64,000 nucleotides of DNA from Lysobacterales bacterium (GTDB lineage Bacteria > Pseudomonadota > Gammaproteobacteria > Xanthomonadales > Xanthomonadaceae), in the NCBI GenBank assembly GCA_019510125.1, contig JAEKKX010000012.1, positions 152,187-216,186 of the forward strand, in the 5' to 3' direction. A program made the translations under genes and the position numbers. Positions within the stretch are counted from its first letter, which is position 1, and each line of letters begins with the position of its first letter. Shown here in pieces: positions 7,256 to 20,342 of this stretch. The notes under the pieces were generated by a model. The model saw only the letters and a program-made list of their open reading frames with translations. It was not told the origin of the DNA and made no database searches.

Positions 7256-8950
7256 TCAGCCCTTGGCGACGACGGCGCCGCCGCCGCTGTTCGGCTTCTC
7301 GCCGTACTTGCGCAGCATCCACCACTGCTGGAGCAGGCCCAGCGCGCCGTTGGTGACCCAGTACAGCACCAGGCCGGCGGGGAAGAAGGCGAACATCACG
7401 CCGAAGATCAGCGGCATCAACTGGAACATGCGCTGCTGGATCGGATCGACGCCGACCATCGGGGTCAGGCGCTGGGTGACGAACATCACCGCGGCGTTGA
7501 TCACCGGCAGGATGAAGTACGGGTCGCGCGAGGTCAGGTCCTGGATCCACAGCATCCACGGCGCCTGGCGCAGTTCGACCGATTCGATCAGCACCCAGTA
7601 CAGCGACAGGAAGATCGGCATCTGGATCAGCACCGGCAGGCAGCCGCCGGCGGGATTGATCTTCTCCTTGCGGTACAGCTCGAGCATCGCCTGCTGGTAC
7701 TTCTGCGGGTCGTCGGCGTAGCGCTCCTTGAGCTGGGCCATGCGCGGCTGGAACTTGCGCATCTTCGCGGTCGACTTGTACTGCGCGGCCGACAGCGGGT
7801 AAAGCAGCAGCTTGATGATCAGCACCAGCAGCACGATCGCCCAGCCCCAGTTGCCGGTGGCCTTGTGGAGCAGGCCGAGCAGGCGGTGGATCGGCTCGGC
7901 GATGATCCGGAAGATGCCGTAGTCCATCGCGCGTTCCAGCCCCGGCGACAGGGTCGCGAGCTGGTCGGGCAGCTTCGGGCCGATCCACAGCCGCGCGGTG
8001 CTGCTGGCGCTGCCGCCGGCGGGCACGGTGAACTGCGGGCCCGCGGCGGAGATGCCGTAGAGGTCGCCGACGTGGGCGAGCTCGTAGTTCGCCGGCTGGT
8101 CGGCCTGCGGGATCCACGCGGTGAAGAAGTAGTGCTGCAGCAGCGCGACCCAGCCGCCCTTGGCGTTGGCGACGGCGATCGGGTCGAGCTTGCCGTCGTC
8201 GTCGAACTTCTCGTAGGTGCGCTTGCTGTACTTCTCTTCCGGCGTGTACCACGCGGCGCCGTTGAAGCCGAAGCGCTCGGGACTGGTCAGGCCGTGGTCG
8301 ATCTTCGGCGGGATGCGGCTGAGCTGGCGGTAGACGTTGCCGGTCCACGGCGTGGCGCCGGCGTTGTTTACCGTGTCGCTGACCTGCAGCGCGTAGCTGC
8401 CGCGGGCGAGGGTGTAGGTGCGGCGGATGGTCACGCCGTCGGCGCCGGTCCAGGTGAAGTGCGCGCTGACTTCCCTGGCGCCGTCGGCGAGCGCGAGGTC
8501 GGTCGCGCCCTCGGGCACGAAGCCGGCGGTGTCCGGCGCGCCCTGGGCGCTGCTCCAGCCGCTCTGGGCGAGATAGCGATGGGTCGGCGCGTCGTCGAGC
8601 AGGCGCACCAGCGGCGCGTCGTCGGCGCGCGCGGTGCGGTAGTGCAGGAGGTCGGCGCGACGCACCTGGCCGCCGTCGATCACCAGGCGCAGCACGTCGT
8701 TGGCCAGGGTGACCGTACGTGCGGCGGGCGCGGGCGCGCGCATCCCCGGCGTGGCCGCGGTGGGCGTCGCGGCGGCGGCGGGCGCGGCCGGGAGGGCCGG
8801 CGGCGGCAGGGCGTCGGGGGTCGCGGCGCCGGCCTGGGTCGTGGCCTGGGCCGCGGGCGGCGCGGGCTGCTGTTCCTTGTTCCACTCCATCCACAGGATC
8901 ACGGCCACCATCAGCCAGGCGAACAGAAGGAAGCTGCGCATCGAATTCAT
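7256..8950 (-). CDS. yidC: Membrane protein insertase YidC
   Basis: A 564-residue YidC of the long gram-negative type. It inserts and folds inner-membrane proteins alone or with SecYEG. N-terminal anchor (SFLLFAWLMVAVILWMEW), a large periplasmic domain after an Ala/Pro linker, then the conserved insertase core: NWGWAIVLLVLIIKLLLYPL, YKSTAKMRKFQPRM, KEKINPAGGCLPVLIQMPIF and a last helix near GLVLYWVTNGALGLLQQW. The start codon overlaps the rnpA stop by 4 bases. Confidence 0.98.
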   Translation of the reverse strand: MNSMRSFLLFAWLMVAVILWMEWNKEQQPAPPAAQATTQAGAATPDALPPPALPAAPAAAATPTAATPGMRAPAPAARTVTLANDVLRLVIDGGQVRRADLLHYRTARADDAPLVRLLDDAPTHRYLAQSGWSSAQGAPDTAGFVPEGATDLALADGAREVSAHFTWTGADGVTIRRTYTLARGSYALQVSDTVNNAGATPWTGNVYRQLSRIPPKIDHGLTSPERFGFNGAAWYTPEEKYSKRTYEKFDDDGKLDPIAVANAKGGWVALLQHYFFTAWIPQADQPANYELAHVGDLYGISAAGPQFTVPAGGSASSTARLWIGPKLPDQLATLSPGLERAMDYGIFRIIAEPIHRLLGLLHKATGNWGWAIVLLVLIIKLLLYPLSAAQYKSTAKMRKFQPRMAQLKERYADDPQKYQQAMLELYRKEKINPAGGCLPVLIQMPIFLSLYWVLIESVELRQAPWMLWIQDLTSRDPYFILPVINAAVMFVTQRLTPMVGVDPIQQRMFQLMPLIFGVMFAFFPAGLVLYWVTNGALGLLQQWWMLRKYGEKPNSGGGAVVAKG

Positions 8951-9399
8951 GGCGTGAACGGACTCGTCGCGCCGTCGTCGTGCGGCGCCTGGGCGATGGG
9001 AGGGGAGGCGGGCGGCATTGTGACGCCGGGCTTGGATGGGGGCAATGCGAGCCGTCGCAAGGCCTGGTCGAAGGCGTCGCGCAGCGCATCGCCGCTGGCC
9101 CGCGCCGCGGCGGCGCGGGCGACGATCACGTAGGCGCCGCCGGGCAGGCCGCCGCGCAGGCGACGGAAGCGGTCGCGGAAGACGCGCTTGATCCGGTTGC
9201 GGACCACGGCGCGGGGGTCGACCTTGCGCGACACCGCGAGGCCGAGCCGGGCGGGACGTTCGTCGGCGAGGTGGTGCAGGGCGAGCACGGCGTTCGCGGC
9301 GCGGCGGCCCTGCTGGAACACGGCGTCGAATTCCGGGCGCGCGCGTACCCGCGCGGTGCGCGGGTAGCGGGTCGAAGCGTGGGTCGAACCGGAAGTCAT
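8947..9399 (-). CDS. rnpA: Ribonuclease P protein component
   Basis: A 150-residue RnpA, the protein subunit that helps the RNase P RNA mature tRNA 5' ends. The signature RNR region is clear: LGLAVSRKVDPRAVVRNRIKRVFRDRFR. The C-terminal 40 residues are Pro/Ala-rich and longer than usual. The start at 9399 is chosen because the following residues match the family and upstream sequence does not. It overlaps yidC by 4 bases and follows rpmH by 88 bp. Confidence 0.95.
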   Translation of the reverse strand: MTSGSTHASTRYPRTARVRARPEFDAVFQQGRRAANAVLALHHLADERPARLGLAVSRKVDPRAVVRNRIKRVFRDRFRRLRGGLPGGAYVIVARAAAARASGDALRDAFDQALRRLALPPSKPGVTMPPASPPIAQAPHDDGATSPFTP

Positions 9400-9487
9400 G
9401 CCGGGTAGCGTGCGCCGCCGCCCGGATGCGGACCGTGGCGGGCCGGGCGCGTCGCCGCTGGCGACGACGGCCGGCCGGTCACCGCGT

Positions 9488-9628
9488 TCAGGCGGTGAGG
9501 CGCTTGCGGCCCTTCGCGCGACGACGGGCGAGGACCTTGCGGCCATCGGCGGTCTTCATGCGGGCACGGAAGCCGTGGTCGCGCTTGCGCTTGAGGTTGC
9601 TGGGCTGGTAGGTGCGCTTGGTGGCCAT
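9488..9628 (-). CDS. rpmH: 50S ribosomal protein L34
   Basis: A 46-residue L34 with the invariant opening [20 protein letters not shown] and basic tail [11 protein letters not shown]. It is first in the rpmH-rnpA-yidC operon and faces away from dnaA, as at most gammaproteobacterial origins. Confidence 0.98.
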   Translation of the reverse strand: MATKRTYQPSNLKRKRDHGFRARMKTADGRKVLARRRAKGRKRLTA

Positions 9629-9997
9629 GGTCGGGCTCGTTGCTTGTCGTGTGGCTTGTCGAAGATCGGAAGCGGAGACGACGACGGCGCACCGGGCAGG
9701 GCGCGCGAGCGAAACCGCAAGAACCGGCGATTATGCCGGCCCGCGGGTGGCGCGGTCAAATCGCCGGACCGGACACCGCGGTCGGCCACCGCCGCCGGAT
9801 GCGCGGGCGGGTGCGGGGCAGACGCCCCGATGGTAGTCTGATCGGCTCGGCCCACGCCTGCGCTGCGACCGTGTCCGGACGCGGGTTCTCCCGGCGCCGG
9901 CGCCGTCCGCGGCGCGCGCGCGTCGCCGTCCGTGGCCTTCCCGTAGCGCCGCCCCCCCCCCCCTCGCCCCGATCGCCGAGTGCTCGCAAGTTTCCCG
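9629..9997. other. rpmH-dnaA intergenic region with a C12 tract
   Basis: This 369-bp gap must hold the divergent rpmH and dnaA promoters. I see no perfect DnaA box here. A run of 12 C (9952-9963) lies 34 bases before the chosen dnaA start, within its untranslated leader. Confidence 0.6.
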
Positions 9998-11323
9998 ATG
10001 GATGCCTGGCCCCGCTGTCTCGAACGTCTCGAAGCCGAACTGCCGGTGGAAGAGGTCCAGACCTGGCTGAAACCGCTGCAGGCCCACCTGCGCGAGGACG
10101 GCCTGGTGCTGTACGCCCCCAACGCGTTCGTGCGCGACGCGGTCCAGGCCCGCTACCTGCCCCGGATCAGCGAACTGCTCGGCTATTTCGCCGACGGCGC
10201 CGCAGTGTCGCTGGAAGTCGGCTCCGCGCCGAAGCCGGCGGCGGCGACCGCGCCCTCGCCGACCCGCGCGCTGGCGGCGGCGCGGCCGGCGGTGGAGTTC
10301 ACCGGCAATCTCGACAATCACTACACCTTCGACAACTTCGTCGAGGGCCGCAGCAACCAGCTCGGCCGCGCCGCGGCCTGGCAGGCGGCGCAGAAGCCCG
10401 GCGACCGCGCCCACAACCCGCTGCTGCTGTACGGCGGCACCGGCCTGGGCAAGACCCACCTGATGTTCGCCGCCGGCAACGAGATGCGCCGGAACGCGCC
10501 GGGCATGCGGGTGATGTACCTGCGCAGCGAGCAGTTCTTCAGCGCGATGATGAAGGCGCTGCAGGACAAGACCATGGACGCGTTCAAGCGCCAGTTCCAG
10601 CAGGTCGACGCGCTGCTGATCGACGACATCCAGTTCTTCGCCGGCAAGGACCGCACGCAGGAGGAGTTCTTCCACACCTTCAATGCGCTGTTCGACGGCC
10701 GCCAGCAGATCATCCTGACCTGCGACCGCTATCCGCGCGAGGTCGAGGGGCTGGAGCCGCGGCTGAAGTCGCGCCTGGCGTGGGGGCTGTCGGTGGCGAT
10801 CGAGCCGCCGGACTTCGAGACCCGCGCGCAGATCGTGCTGTCCAAGGCGAAGGAGCGCGGCGTCGCGCTGCCGGAGGACGTGGCGTTCCTGCTCGCCAAG
10901 AAGATGCGCAGCAACGTACGCGACCTCGAGGGCGCGCTCAACACGCTTGCGGCGCGCGCGAACTTCACCGGGCGCGCGATCACCGCCGAATTCGCCCAGG
11001 AAACGCTGCGCGACCTGCTGCGCGCGCAGCAGCAGGCGATCGGCATCGCCAACATCCAGAAGGCCGTGGCAGACTACTACGGCCTGCAGATCAAGGATTT
11101 GCTGTCCAAGCGCCGGACCCGCTCGCTGGCTAGACCGCGGCAGGTGGCGATGGCCTTGGCGAAGGAACTGACCGAGCACAGCCTGCCGGAGATCGGCGAC
11201 GCGTTCGCGGGACGGGACCACACTACCGTCCTGCATGCGTGCCGCCAGATCCGGACGCTCACCGAGAGCGACGGCAAGCTGCGCGAGGACTGGGACAAGC
11301 TGATCCGCAAGCTCAGCGAGTGA
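9998..11323 (+). CDS. dnaA: Chromosomal replication initiator DnaA
   Basis: A 441-residue DnaA that binds DnaA boxes, melts oriC and loads the helicase. Domain I starts [16 protein letters not shown]; the short Pro/Ala linker is domain II; AAA+ domain III has Walker [10 protein letters not shown] and Walker [10 protein letters not shown]; domain IV carries the DnaA signature [16 protein letters not shown]. The ATG at 9998 is chosen because MDAW is the conserved opening in Xanthomonadaceae. A GTG at 9980 would add six residues. No clear Shine-Dalgarno is visible for either start. Confidence 0.98.
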   Translation: MDAWPRCLERLEAELPVEEVQTWLKPLQAHLREDGLVLYAPNAFVRDAVQARYLPRISELLGYFADGAAVSLEVGSAPKPAAATAPSPTRALAAARPAVEFTGNLDNHYTFDNFVEGRSNQLGRAAAWQAAQKPGDRAHNPLLLYGGTGLGKTHLMFAAGNEMRRNAPGMRVMYLRSEQFFSAMMKALQDKTMDAFKRQFQQVDALLIDDIQFFAGKDRTQEEFFHTFNALFDGRQQIILTCDRYPREVEGLEPRLKSRLAWGLSVAIEPPDFETRAQIVLSKAKERGVALPEDVAFLLAKKMRSNVRDLEGALNTLAARANFTGRAITAEFAQETLRDLLRAQQQAIGIANIQKAVADYYGLQIKDLLSKRRTRSLARPRQVAMALAKELTEHSLPEIGDAFAGRDHTTVLHACRQIRTLTESDGKLREDWDKLIRKLSE

Positions 11324-11599
11324 GGCGCGGCACGACTGCGTCTCACAGGCTGAGAACAGGATGGAGACAACCTGTGGACAACCCGCACGCGGCGCCGCGC
11401 GCCGAAAGTTGTCCACAGGCCGTCCCCACCCTGCGAGGCCGGTTCTACCGCGGTTTCATGTTGCGGAAAACCGTTTGAATTCAGGGACCTGGGACTGTTT
11501 TCCCCGGATTCCGGCGACACCAAGCACCACCATCTTTAAAGTTTTTACATCCATTAGAAGCTGGTCGGCCCATCCGCCGCACGAGGGGAACCCAAGCAC
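11324..11599. other. oriC: Candidate replication origin oriC (dnaA-dnaN gap)
   Basis: Two perfect DnaA-box 9-mers of the TTGTCCACA form lie in opposite orientation at 11373-11381 and 11409-11417. They are followed by the most AT-rich non-coding stretch in this part of the window (about 11450-11570, including CTTTAAAGTTTTTACATCC), a likely duplex-unwinding element. Gene strands diverge around dnaA, and parS-like sites lie just downstream. Whether the origin also uses weaker boxes cannot be judged by eye. Confidence 0.75.
11373..11417. promoter_or_regulatory. Pair of inverted DnaA boxes
   Basis: TGTGGACAA at 11373-11381 and TTGTCCACA at 11409-11417 are exact reverse complements, 27 bases apart. 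They match the strong DnaA-box consensus TTRTNCACA. Confidence 0.85.
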
Positions 11600-12700
11600 A
11601 TGCGCTTCAGCCTGCAACGCGAAGTACTCCTGAAGCCGCTGGCTCAGGTCGTCAACGTGGTCGAGCGTCGGCAGACGCTGCCGGTGCTGGCCAACCTGCT
11701 GGCCCGGGTCGACGGCGACCTGCTGTCGCTGACCGGCACCGATCTCGAAGTGGAAATGGTCGCGCGCACCCGGGTCGAGGACGCCCAGGACGGCGAAACC
11801 ACGATCCCGGCGCGCAAGCTGTTCGAGATCGTCCGCGCCCTCCCCGACGGCAGCAAGGTCACGATCAGCCAGACTGGCGACAAGATCTCGGTCCAGGCCG
11901 GCCGCAGCCGCTTCTCGCTGGCCAGCCTGCCGGCCAACGATTTCCCGGCGCTGGACGAAGTCGATGCGACCGAACGGGTCAAGGTCGGCGAAGCCGGACT
12001 GAAGGAACTGATCGAACGCACCGCGTTCGCGATGGCCCAGCAGGACGTGCGCTACTACCTCAACGGCCTGCTGTTCGACCTGCGCGATTCGATCCTGCGC
12101 TGCGTGGCCACCGACGGCCACCGCCTGGCGCTGTGCGAAGCCGGGCTGGAAGCGCCGGTGCAGACCAAGCGCCAGATCATCGTGCCGCGCAAGGGCGTGC
12201 TCGAACTGCAGCGCCTGCTGGAAGGCGGCGACCGCGAACTCGAACTCGAAATGGGCCGCAGCCATATCCGGGTGAAGCGCGACGACGTCACCTTCACCAG
12301 CAAGCTGATCGACGGCCGCTTCCCCGACTACGAGGCGGTGATCCCGATCGGCGCCGATCGCGAGGTCAAGATCGACCGCGAGGCCTTCCGCGCCTCGCTG
12401 CAGCGCGCGGCGATCCTGTCCAACGAGAAGTACCGCGGCGTGCGCGTCGAGGTCTCGCCCGGCCAGCTCAAGATCAACGCCCACAACCCGGAACAGGAAG
12501 AAGCGCAGGAAGAAGTCGAGGCCGACACCAAGGTCGACAGCCTGGTGATCGGCTTCAACGTGAACTACCTGCTGGACGCCCTCTCCGCCCTGCGCGACGA
12601 GCACGTGGTCCTGCAGCTCCGCGACGCCAATTCCTCGGCGCTGCTGCGCGAAGCCGGCAGCCAGAAATGCCGGCACGTGGTGATGCCGCTCCGTCTCTGA
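11600..12700 (+). CDS. dnaN: DNA polymerase III beta sliding clamp
   Basis: A 366-residue clamp, the expected length. It opens MRFSLQREVLLKPLAQVVNVVERRQTLPVL in typical form, has three repeated clamp folds and ends with the conserved SQKCRHVVMPLRL, part of the hydrophobic cleft that binds polymerase and other partners. It forms the ring that holds Pol III on DNA. It is 276 bp from dnaA and is followed by a hairpin terminator and parS-like site 1. Confidence 0.98.
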   Translation: MRFSLQREVLLKPLAQVVNVVERRQTLPVLANLLARVDGDLLSLTGTDLEVEMVARTRVEDAQDGETTIPARKLFEIVRALPDGSKVTISQTGDKISVQAGRSRFSLASLPANDFPALDEVDATERVKVGEAGLKELIERTAFAMAQQDVRYYLNGLLFDLRDSILRCVATDGHRLALCEAGLEAPVQTKRQIIVPRKGVLELQRLLEGGDRELELEMGRSHIRVKRDDVTFTSKLIDGRFPDYEAVIPIGADREVKIDREAFRASLQRAAILSNEKYRGVRVEVSPGQLKINAHNPEQEEAQEEVEADTKVDSLVIGFNVNYLLDALSALRDEHVVLQLRDANSSALLREAGSQKCRHVVMPLRL

Positions 12701-12712
12701 CCGGATCGATGC

Positions 12713-12728
12713 GGTTTCACGTGGAACA
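12713..12728. promoter_or_regulatory. parS: parS-like centromere site 1
   Basis: GGTTTCACGTGGAACA matches the near-universal ParB site TGTTYCACGTGRAACA at 15 of 16 positions. It lies between dnaN and recF. ParB-parS marks the origin for segregation; parA/parB are not in the window. Confidence 0.75.
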
Positions 12729-12745
12729 TCCCCATCCGCTGCACA

Positions 12746-12779
12746 CGATTCGCCCGGGCCTTCCCGGGCGAAATCGTTT
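12746..12779 (+). terminator. Hairpin terminator after dnaN
   Basis: Stem CGATT-CGCCCGGG / CCCGGGCG-AAATCG closes a short loop and is followed by GTTT. It lies 45 bases beyond the dnaN stop and 50 bases before recF, so recF may be partly uncoupled from dnaN. Confidence 0.65.
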
Positions 12780-12830
12780 GGCGCGCCCGCAACCCGGATC
12801 TGTGCGATCCGGCGTCCGAAGGCCCCGCCG

Positions 12831-13937
12831 GTGCGCGTGATCCGCCTTCGCCTGGCCGATGTCCGCCGCTTCGCCGAGGCCGAGCTCCGCCCCGGGCCGG
12901 GCTTGAACCTGATTACCGGCGACAACGGCGCCGGCAAGACCAGCGTGCTGGAAGCCCTGCACCTGCTGGCCTACGGCCGCAGCTTCCGTGGAAGGGTGCG
13001 CGACGGGTTGATCCGGACCGGCGCCGAGGCGGTCGAAGTCTTCGCCGAATGGCACGAGGACGCCGGTGGGCGCACGCGCCGGGCCGGATTGCGCCATGCC
13101 GGCCAGCGCTGGAACGGTCGCCTTGACGGCGAAACCGTCGCCCAGCTCGGCGACCTGTGCGCCGCGCTCGCGGTCGTGACCTTCGAGCCCGGGAGCCACG
13201 CCCTGATCACCGGCGGCGGCGAGCCGCGCCGGCGACTGGTGGACTGGGGGCTGTTCCACGTGGAACCAGGCTTCCTGTCGCTGTGGCGGCGCTACGCCCG
13301 GGCGCTGAAGCAGCGCAACGCCCTGCTCAAGGCCCGCGTCCGCGCCGGCCAGCTCGACGTCTGGGACCATGAACTGGCCGAAGCCGGCGAACCGCTGACC
13401 CGGCACCGCCAGGCTTACCTGGAGACGCTGGAACCGCGGCTGCGGGCGATGGCGGCCGATCTGGTCCCTGCCCTCGGCGCGGCCGCGCTGCAGTTCCAGC
13501 CCGGCTGGTCGCGCGACGGGCTGTCGCTGGCCGACGCCCTGCTGGTCGCCCGGGATCGCGACCTCGTCAACGGTTTCACTTCGGTCGGACCGCACCGGGC
13601 GGATTGGCGCATCGACTACGCCGCCCTGCCCGGGCGCGAGGCGCTGTCGCGCGGGCAGGCCAAGCTCACCGCGCTGTCGGTGCTGCTCGCGCAGGCCGAA
13701 TGCCACGCCGGGGCCCGCGGCGAGTGGCCGGTGGTCGCGCTGGACGATCTGGCCTCGGAACTCGATCGCGGCCACCAGCGCCGCGTGCTCGAACGGCTGC
13801 TGGCGTCCGGGGCGCAGGTGTTCATCACCGGGACCGAGCCGCCGCCCGCGCTGGCCGATCTGGCGGCGGACATCGCGATGTTCCACGTGGAACGCGGCGA
13901 GGTGGTGGCCGACCCGGCGTCGCGGCCCGCGCCCTGA
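12831..13937 (+). CDS. recF: DNA replication and repair protein RecF
   Basis: A 368-residue RecF that loads RecA at gaps with RecOR. Walker A GDNGAGKTS near residue 30, an SMC-like ABC signature region LSRGQAKLTALSVLLAQAE near residue 270, and Walker B VVALDDLASELD near residue 303. GTG start (12831; a second in-frame GTG follows two codons later). Two parS-like 16-mers lie inside the coding sequence, where they encode Phe-His-Val-Glu in the same frame. Confidence 0.96.
   Translation: MRVIRLRLADVRRFAEAELRPGPGLNLITGDNGAGKTSVLEALHLLAYGRSFRGRVRDGLIRTGAEAVEVFAEWHEDAGGRTRRAGLRHAGQRWNGRLDGETVAQLGDLCAALAVVTFEPGSHALITGGGEPRRRLVDWGLFHVEPGFLSLWRRYARALKQRNALLKARVRAGQLDVWDHELAEAGEPLTRHRQAYLETLEPRLRAMAADLVPALGAAALQFQPGWSRDGLSLADALLVARDRDLVNGFTSVGPHRADWRIDYAALPGREALSRGQAKLTALSVLLAQAECHAGARGEWPVVALDDLASELDRGHQRRVLERLLASGAQVFITGTEPPPALADLAADIAMFHVERGEVVADPASRPAP
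13252..13267. promoter_or_regulatory. parS: parS-like site 2, inside recF
   Basis: TGTTCCACGTGGAACC matches the ParB consensus at 15 of 16 positions, with the perfect palindromic core GTTCCACGTGGAAC. It lies within the recF coding region. Confidence 0.85.
13879..13894. promoter_or_regulatory. parS: parS-like site 3, at the end of recF
   Basis: TGTTCCACGTGGAACG has the same perfect core GTTCCACGTGGAAC and a single mismatch at the last base. It lies 44 bases before the recF stop codon. Confidence 0.85.
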
Positions 13938-17886
<3,949 letters not shown>

Positions 17887-17994
17887 CCGGCGTGCGCGAT
17901 GACGGGTCCTGCGCCCCATCGGGCGCCGTTTGACGAAAGATTAATCCCCGCCGGATTACAACATGGTCCCCGTCCCCAGCCCCGAGGCGCCGAG

Positions 17995-18828
17995 ATGACC
18001 CCGCAGATCCACCGGAACGCCGTGCTCGGCGTGGCGCTGGGGCTGGCCTGCACGCTGCTGGTCGCCGCCTGCGCCACGACGACGTCCTCGACCGGGCGCA
18101 AGCAGTACGTGGGGGCGGTTTCCCAGGACCAGCTCAACCAGCTCGGGATCCAGGCGTTCAACGAGGAAAAGGCCAAGAAGCCGCTCAGCCAGGACGCGCG
18201 CCAGAACGCCTACGTGCGCTGCGTGGTCAACGCGATCGTGCGCGAACTGCCGCCGCAGTGGCAGCAGGGCGGCTGGGAGAGCGCGGTGTTCGTCGACAAG
18301 AGCGCCAACGCCTTCGCGCTGCCGGGCGGCAAGGTCGGCGTCTATACCGGGATTTTCGACGTCGCCAAGACCCAGGGCCAGATGGCCGCGGTGATCGGCC
18401 ACGAGATCGGCCACGTCGTCGAGCGCCACCACGACGAGCGCGTCACCCGGCAGATGGGCGCGGCCGGCGCGGTGCAACTGCTCGGCGCGCTGGTGGGCGC
18501 CCGCTACGGCGAGGGCGGACAAGACCTGGCGACGCAGGGCGGCAGCGTCCTCGCCCAGACCGGGTTCCTGCTGCCGGGCACCCGCGACCAGGAGAACGAG
18601 GCCGACATCGTCGGCCAGCGGCTGATGGCCCAGGCCGGCTTCGATCCCCACCAGGCCATCGACCTGTGGGAGAACATGCTGGCCGCCAACCCCAGCCGGC
18701 CGCCACAATGGCTGTCCACCCACCCCGACCCGAAGGCCCGCATCGGGCAGATGCGCAAGCACGCCGATGCGCTGATGCCGACCTACGAGCAGGCCCGCGC
18801 CGCCGGCCGCAAGCCCAACTGCGGTTGA
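17995..18828 (+). CDS. M48 family metalloprotease, lipoprotein
   Basis: A 277-residue LoiP/YcaL-type protease. A lipobox (LLVAAC, Cys at about 23) anchors it to the envelope. The zinc site is HEIGH with a downstream ENEAD glutamate. A conserved ANAFALPGGKVGVYTG precedes it and WLSTHPDPKARI follows. Such enzymes take part in outer-membrane protein quality control. The start at 17995 is chosen because it places the lipobox correctly. A TTGACG lies 60 bases upstream but its -10 partner is weak. Confidence 0.9.
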   Translation: MTPQIHRNAVLGVALGLACTLLVAACATTTSSTGRKQYVGAVSQDQLNQLGIQAFNEEKAKKPLSQDARQNAYVRCVVNAIVRELPPQWQQGGWESAVFVDKSANAFALPGGKVGVYTGIFDVAKTQGQMAAVIGHEIGHVVERHHDERVTRQMGAAGAVQLLGALVGARYGEGGQDLATQGGSVLAQTGFLLPGTRDQENEADIVGQRLMAQAGFDPHQAIDLWENMLAANPSRPPQWLSTHPDPKARIGQMRKHADALMPTYEQARAAGRKPNCG

Positions 18829-18925
18829 CCCCGCGACGCCCACCCATCCGTTTCCGCGGCCAGCCGGCCGCGTCCCTCCGCCGCGGCGCGCGCCGCCCGT
18901 CCAGACCCTTCCGCAGAGAACCGCC

Positions 18926-20101
18926 ATGACCGTGTCCGTCCGTCCCTTCCCGAACACCGCCCTCGCCGCCGCCATCGCGCTGCTGCTGGGCTACGCCTTC
19001 GCCGGCCATGCCCTGGCGCAGGAAGAGGGCGAACAGCAACCCCGCAGCAAGCCCGTGGTCGGCAGCTACGGCGCCGCCCAGGCCGCCGAACGCGCGCGCC
19101 AGCGCAAGGCGGCGCAGGAGGCCAAGGCCTCGCAGGCCGCGCAGGGCCCGCAACTGTTCCCGCTGGCGACCCGCAAGGTCGAACCGCAGAACAACAGCGC
19201 GGCGGACGTGAAGACCGCGAACGAGATCCGCCAGGGCTTCGACGCCGGCAACTACGAGGACGTGATCGCCAAGACCGATGCCTACGTCGCGACCTCGAAG
19301 AACGCCTACCTCATCAGCTACTTCTACCAGCTCGCCGGCAGCTCCGAGAGCAAGCTCGGCGACAAGGACAAGGCCATCGCGTACTACCGCAAGGCGGTCG
19401 AGACCAACGGCTTCGACAACAACGGCCACTACCAGACGATGCTGATCCTCGCCTCGGAACTGGCGCAGCAGAAGCAGGACGCCGAAGCGCTGACCTGGGT
19501 GGAGAAGTTCCTCGCCGAAACCAAGGCCGAAACCCAGGACGCGCTCAAGGTGAAGGCGGTGGTGCTGAGCGACCTCGGCCGCGACCAGGAGGCCGCCGCC
19601 ACCTACGAAAAGGTGCTCGCCGCCCATCCGGACGACCAGACCACGATGATGAACGCGGTGACCTTCTACCGGAAGGCCGGCCAGGACCAGAAGGCCACGG
19701 AGCTGCTCAACCGGGCCCGCGGCTCGGGCAAGCTGCAGAGCGCGGACCAGTACCAGGTCCTGTTCAACGGCTACATCAAGGCCGAGGCCTACGGCGACGC
19801 CGAGAAGGTCCTGCTCGAGGGCGTGAACAGCGACGTGATCAAGCCCTCGCCCAAGCTGGTCAAGGACTACTGGCTGCTGGCGCAGGGCTTCTACGACGCC
19901 GCCGACTTCGCCAAGGCCGCCGAGTACTACGGTCGCGCCGCCCAGATCGACGAGACCGGCGAGTCCGCGCTGAACCAGGCCAAGGTGCTGCGCAACGACG
20001 ACCGCATCGCCGAGGCCAAGGCCGCCGCCCGCCTGGCGCTGGCCAAGGGCGTCAAGCAGCCCAAGCAGGCCAACGACATCCTGGCCCTGCCGGGCAAGTG
20101 A
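18926..20101 (+). CDS. Exported TPR-repeat protein
   Basis: A 391-residue protein with a signal peptide (AAIALLLGYAFAGHALA, cleavage near residue 31), a charged Ala/Gln/Lys-rich segment (about 35-75) and several TPR-like helical pairs (GDKDKAIAYYRKAVETNGF, GRDQEAAATYEKVLAAHPDD, ADFAKAAEYYGRAAQID). It is probably a periplasmic scaffold. It lies just upstream of the tonB-exbBD genes, as in other Xanthomonadaceae, but a terminator and promoter separate them. Confidence 0.8.
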   Translation: MTVSVRPFPNTALAAAIALLLGYAFAGHALAQEEGEQQPRSKPVVGSYGAAQAAERARQRKAAQEAKASQAAQGPQLFPLATRKVEPQNNSAADVKTANEIRQGFDAGNYEDVIAKTDAYVATSKNAYLISYFYQLAGSSESKLGDKDKAIAYYRKAVETNGFDNNGHYQTMLILASELAQQKQDAEALTWVEKFLAETKAETQDALKVKAVVLSDLGRDQEAAATYEKVLAAHPDDQTTMMNAVTFYRKAGQDQKATELLNRARGSGKLQSADQYQVLFNGYIKAEAYGDAEKVLLEGVNSDVIKPSPKLVKDYWLLAQGFYDAADFAKAAEYYGRAAQIDETGESALNQAKVLRNDDRIAEAKAAARLALAKGVKQPKQANDILALPGK

Positions 20102-20103
20102 GC

Positions 20104-20146
20104 CCGCCGCCGCCGTCCGCCCGGCTTTGCGGCGGGCGGCGGTTTC
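20104..20146 (+). terminator. Hairpin terminator after the TPR gene
   Basis: CCGCCGCCGTCCGCC pairs with GGCGGGCGGCGG across a short loop (CGGCTTTGC), followed by TTTCGG. It starts 3 bases after the stop codon. Confidence 0.6.
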
Positions 20147-20158
20147 GGGAGGGGGGTG

Positions 20159-20187
20159 TTGGTAAGTCCTCCCGCGATTGGTATAAG
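20159..20187 (+). promoter_or_regulatory. Sigma-70 promoter of the tonB operon
   Basis: TTGGTA (20159-20164), 17-bp spacer, TATAAG (20182-20187). It predicts a leader of about 150 bases before tonB. I see no clear Fur box overlapping it. Confidence 0.65.
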
Positions 20188-20342
20188 CTTGTAGTTTCCC
20201 GCGACTGCTTCTCGTCCGCAGAGCCGTCGCGGTTCGACCATTCCGGGGTGTCGCGGTTTGGGGGTCGGGTTCACATCATGGATCGATCGCGAACGCGATA
20301 CCGAAACAGCACCACGAGTCCGCTAAACCGAGCCTGCTGCGC

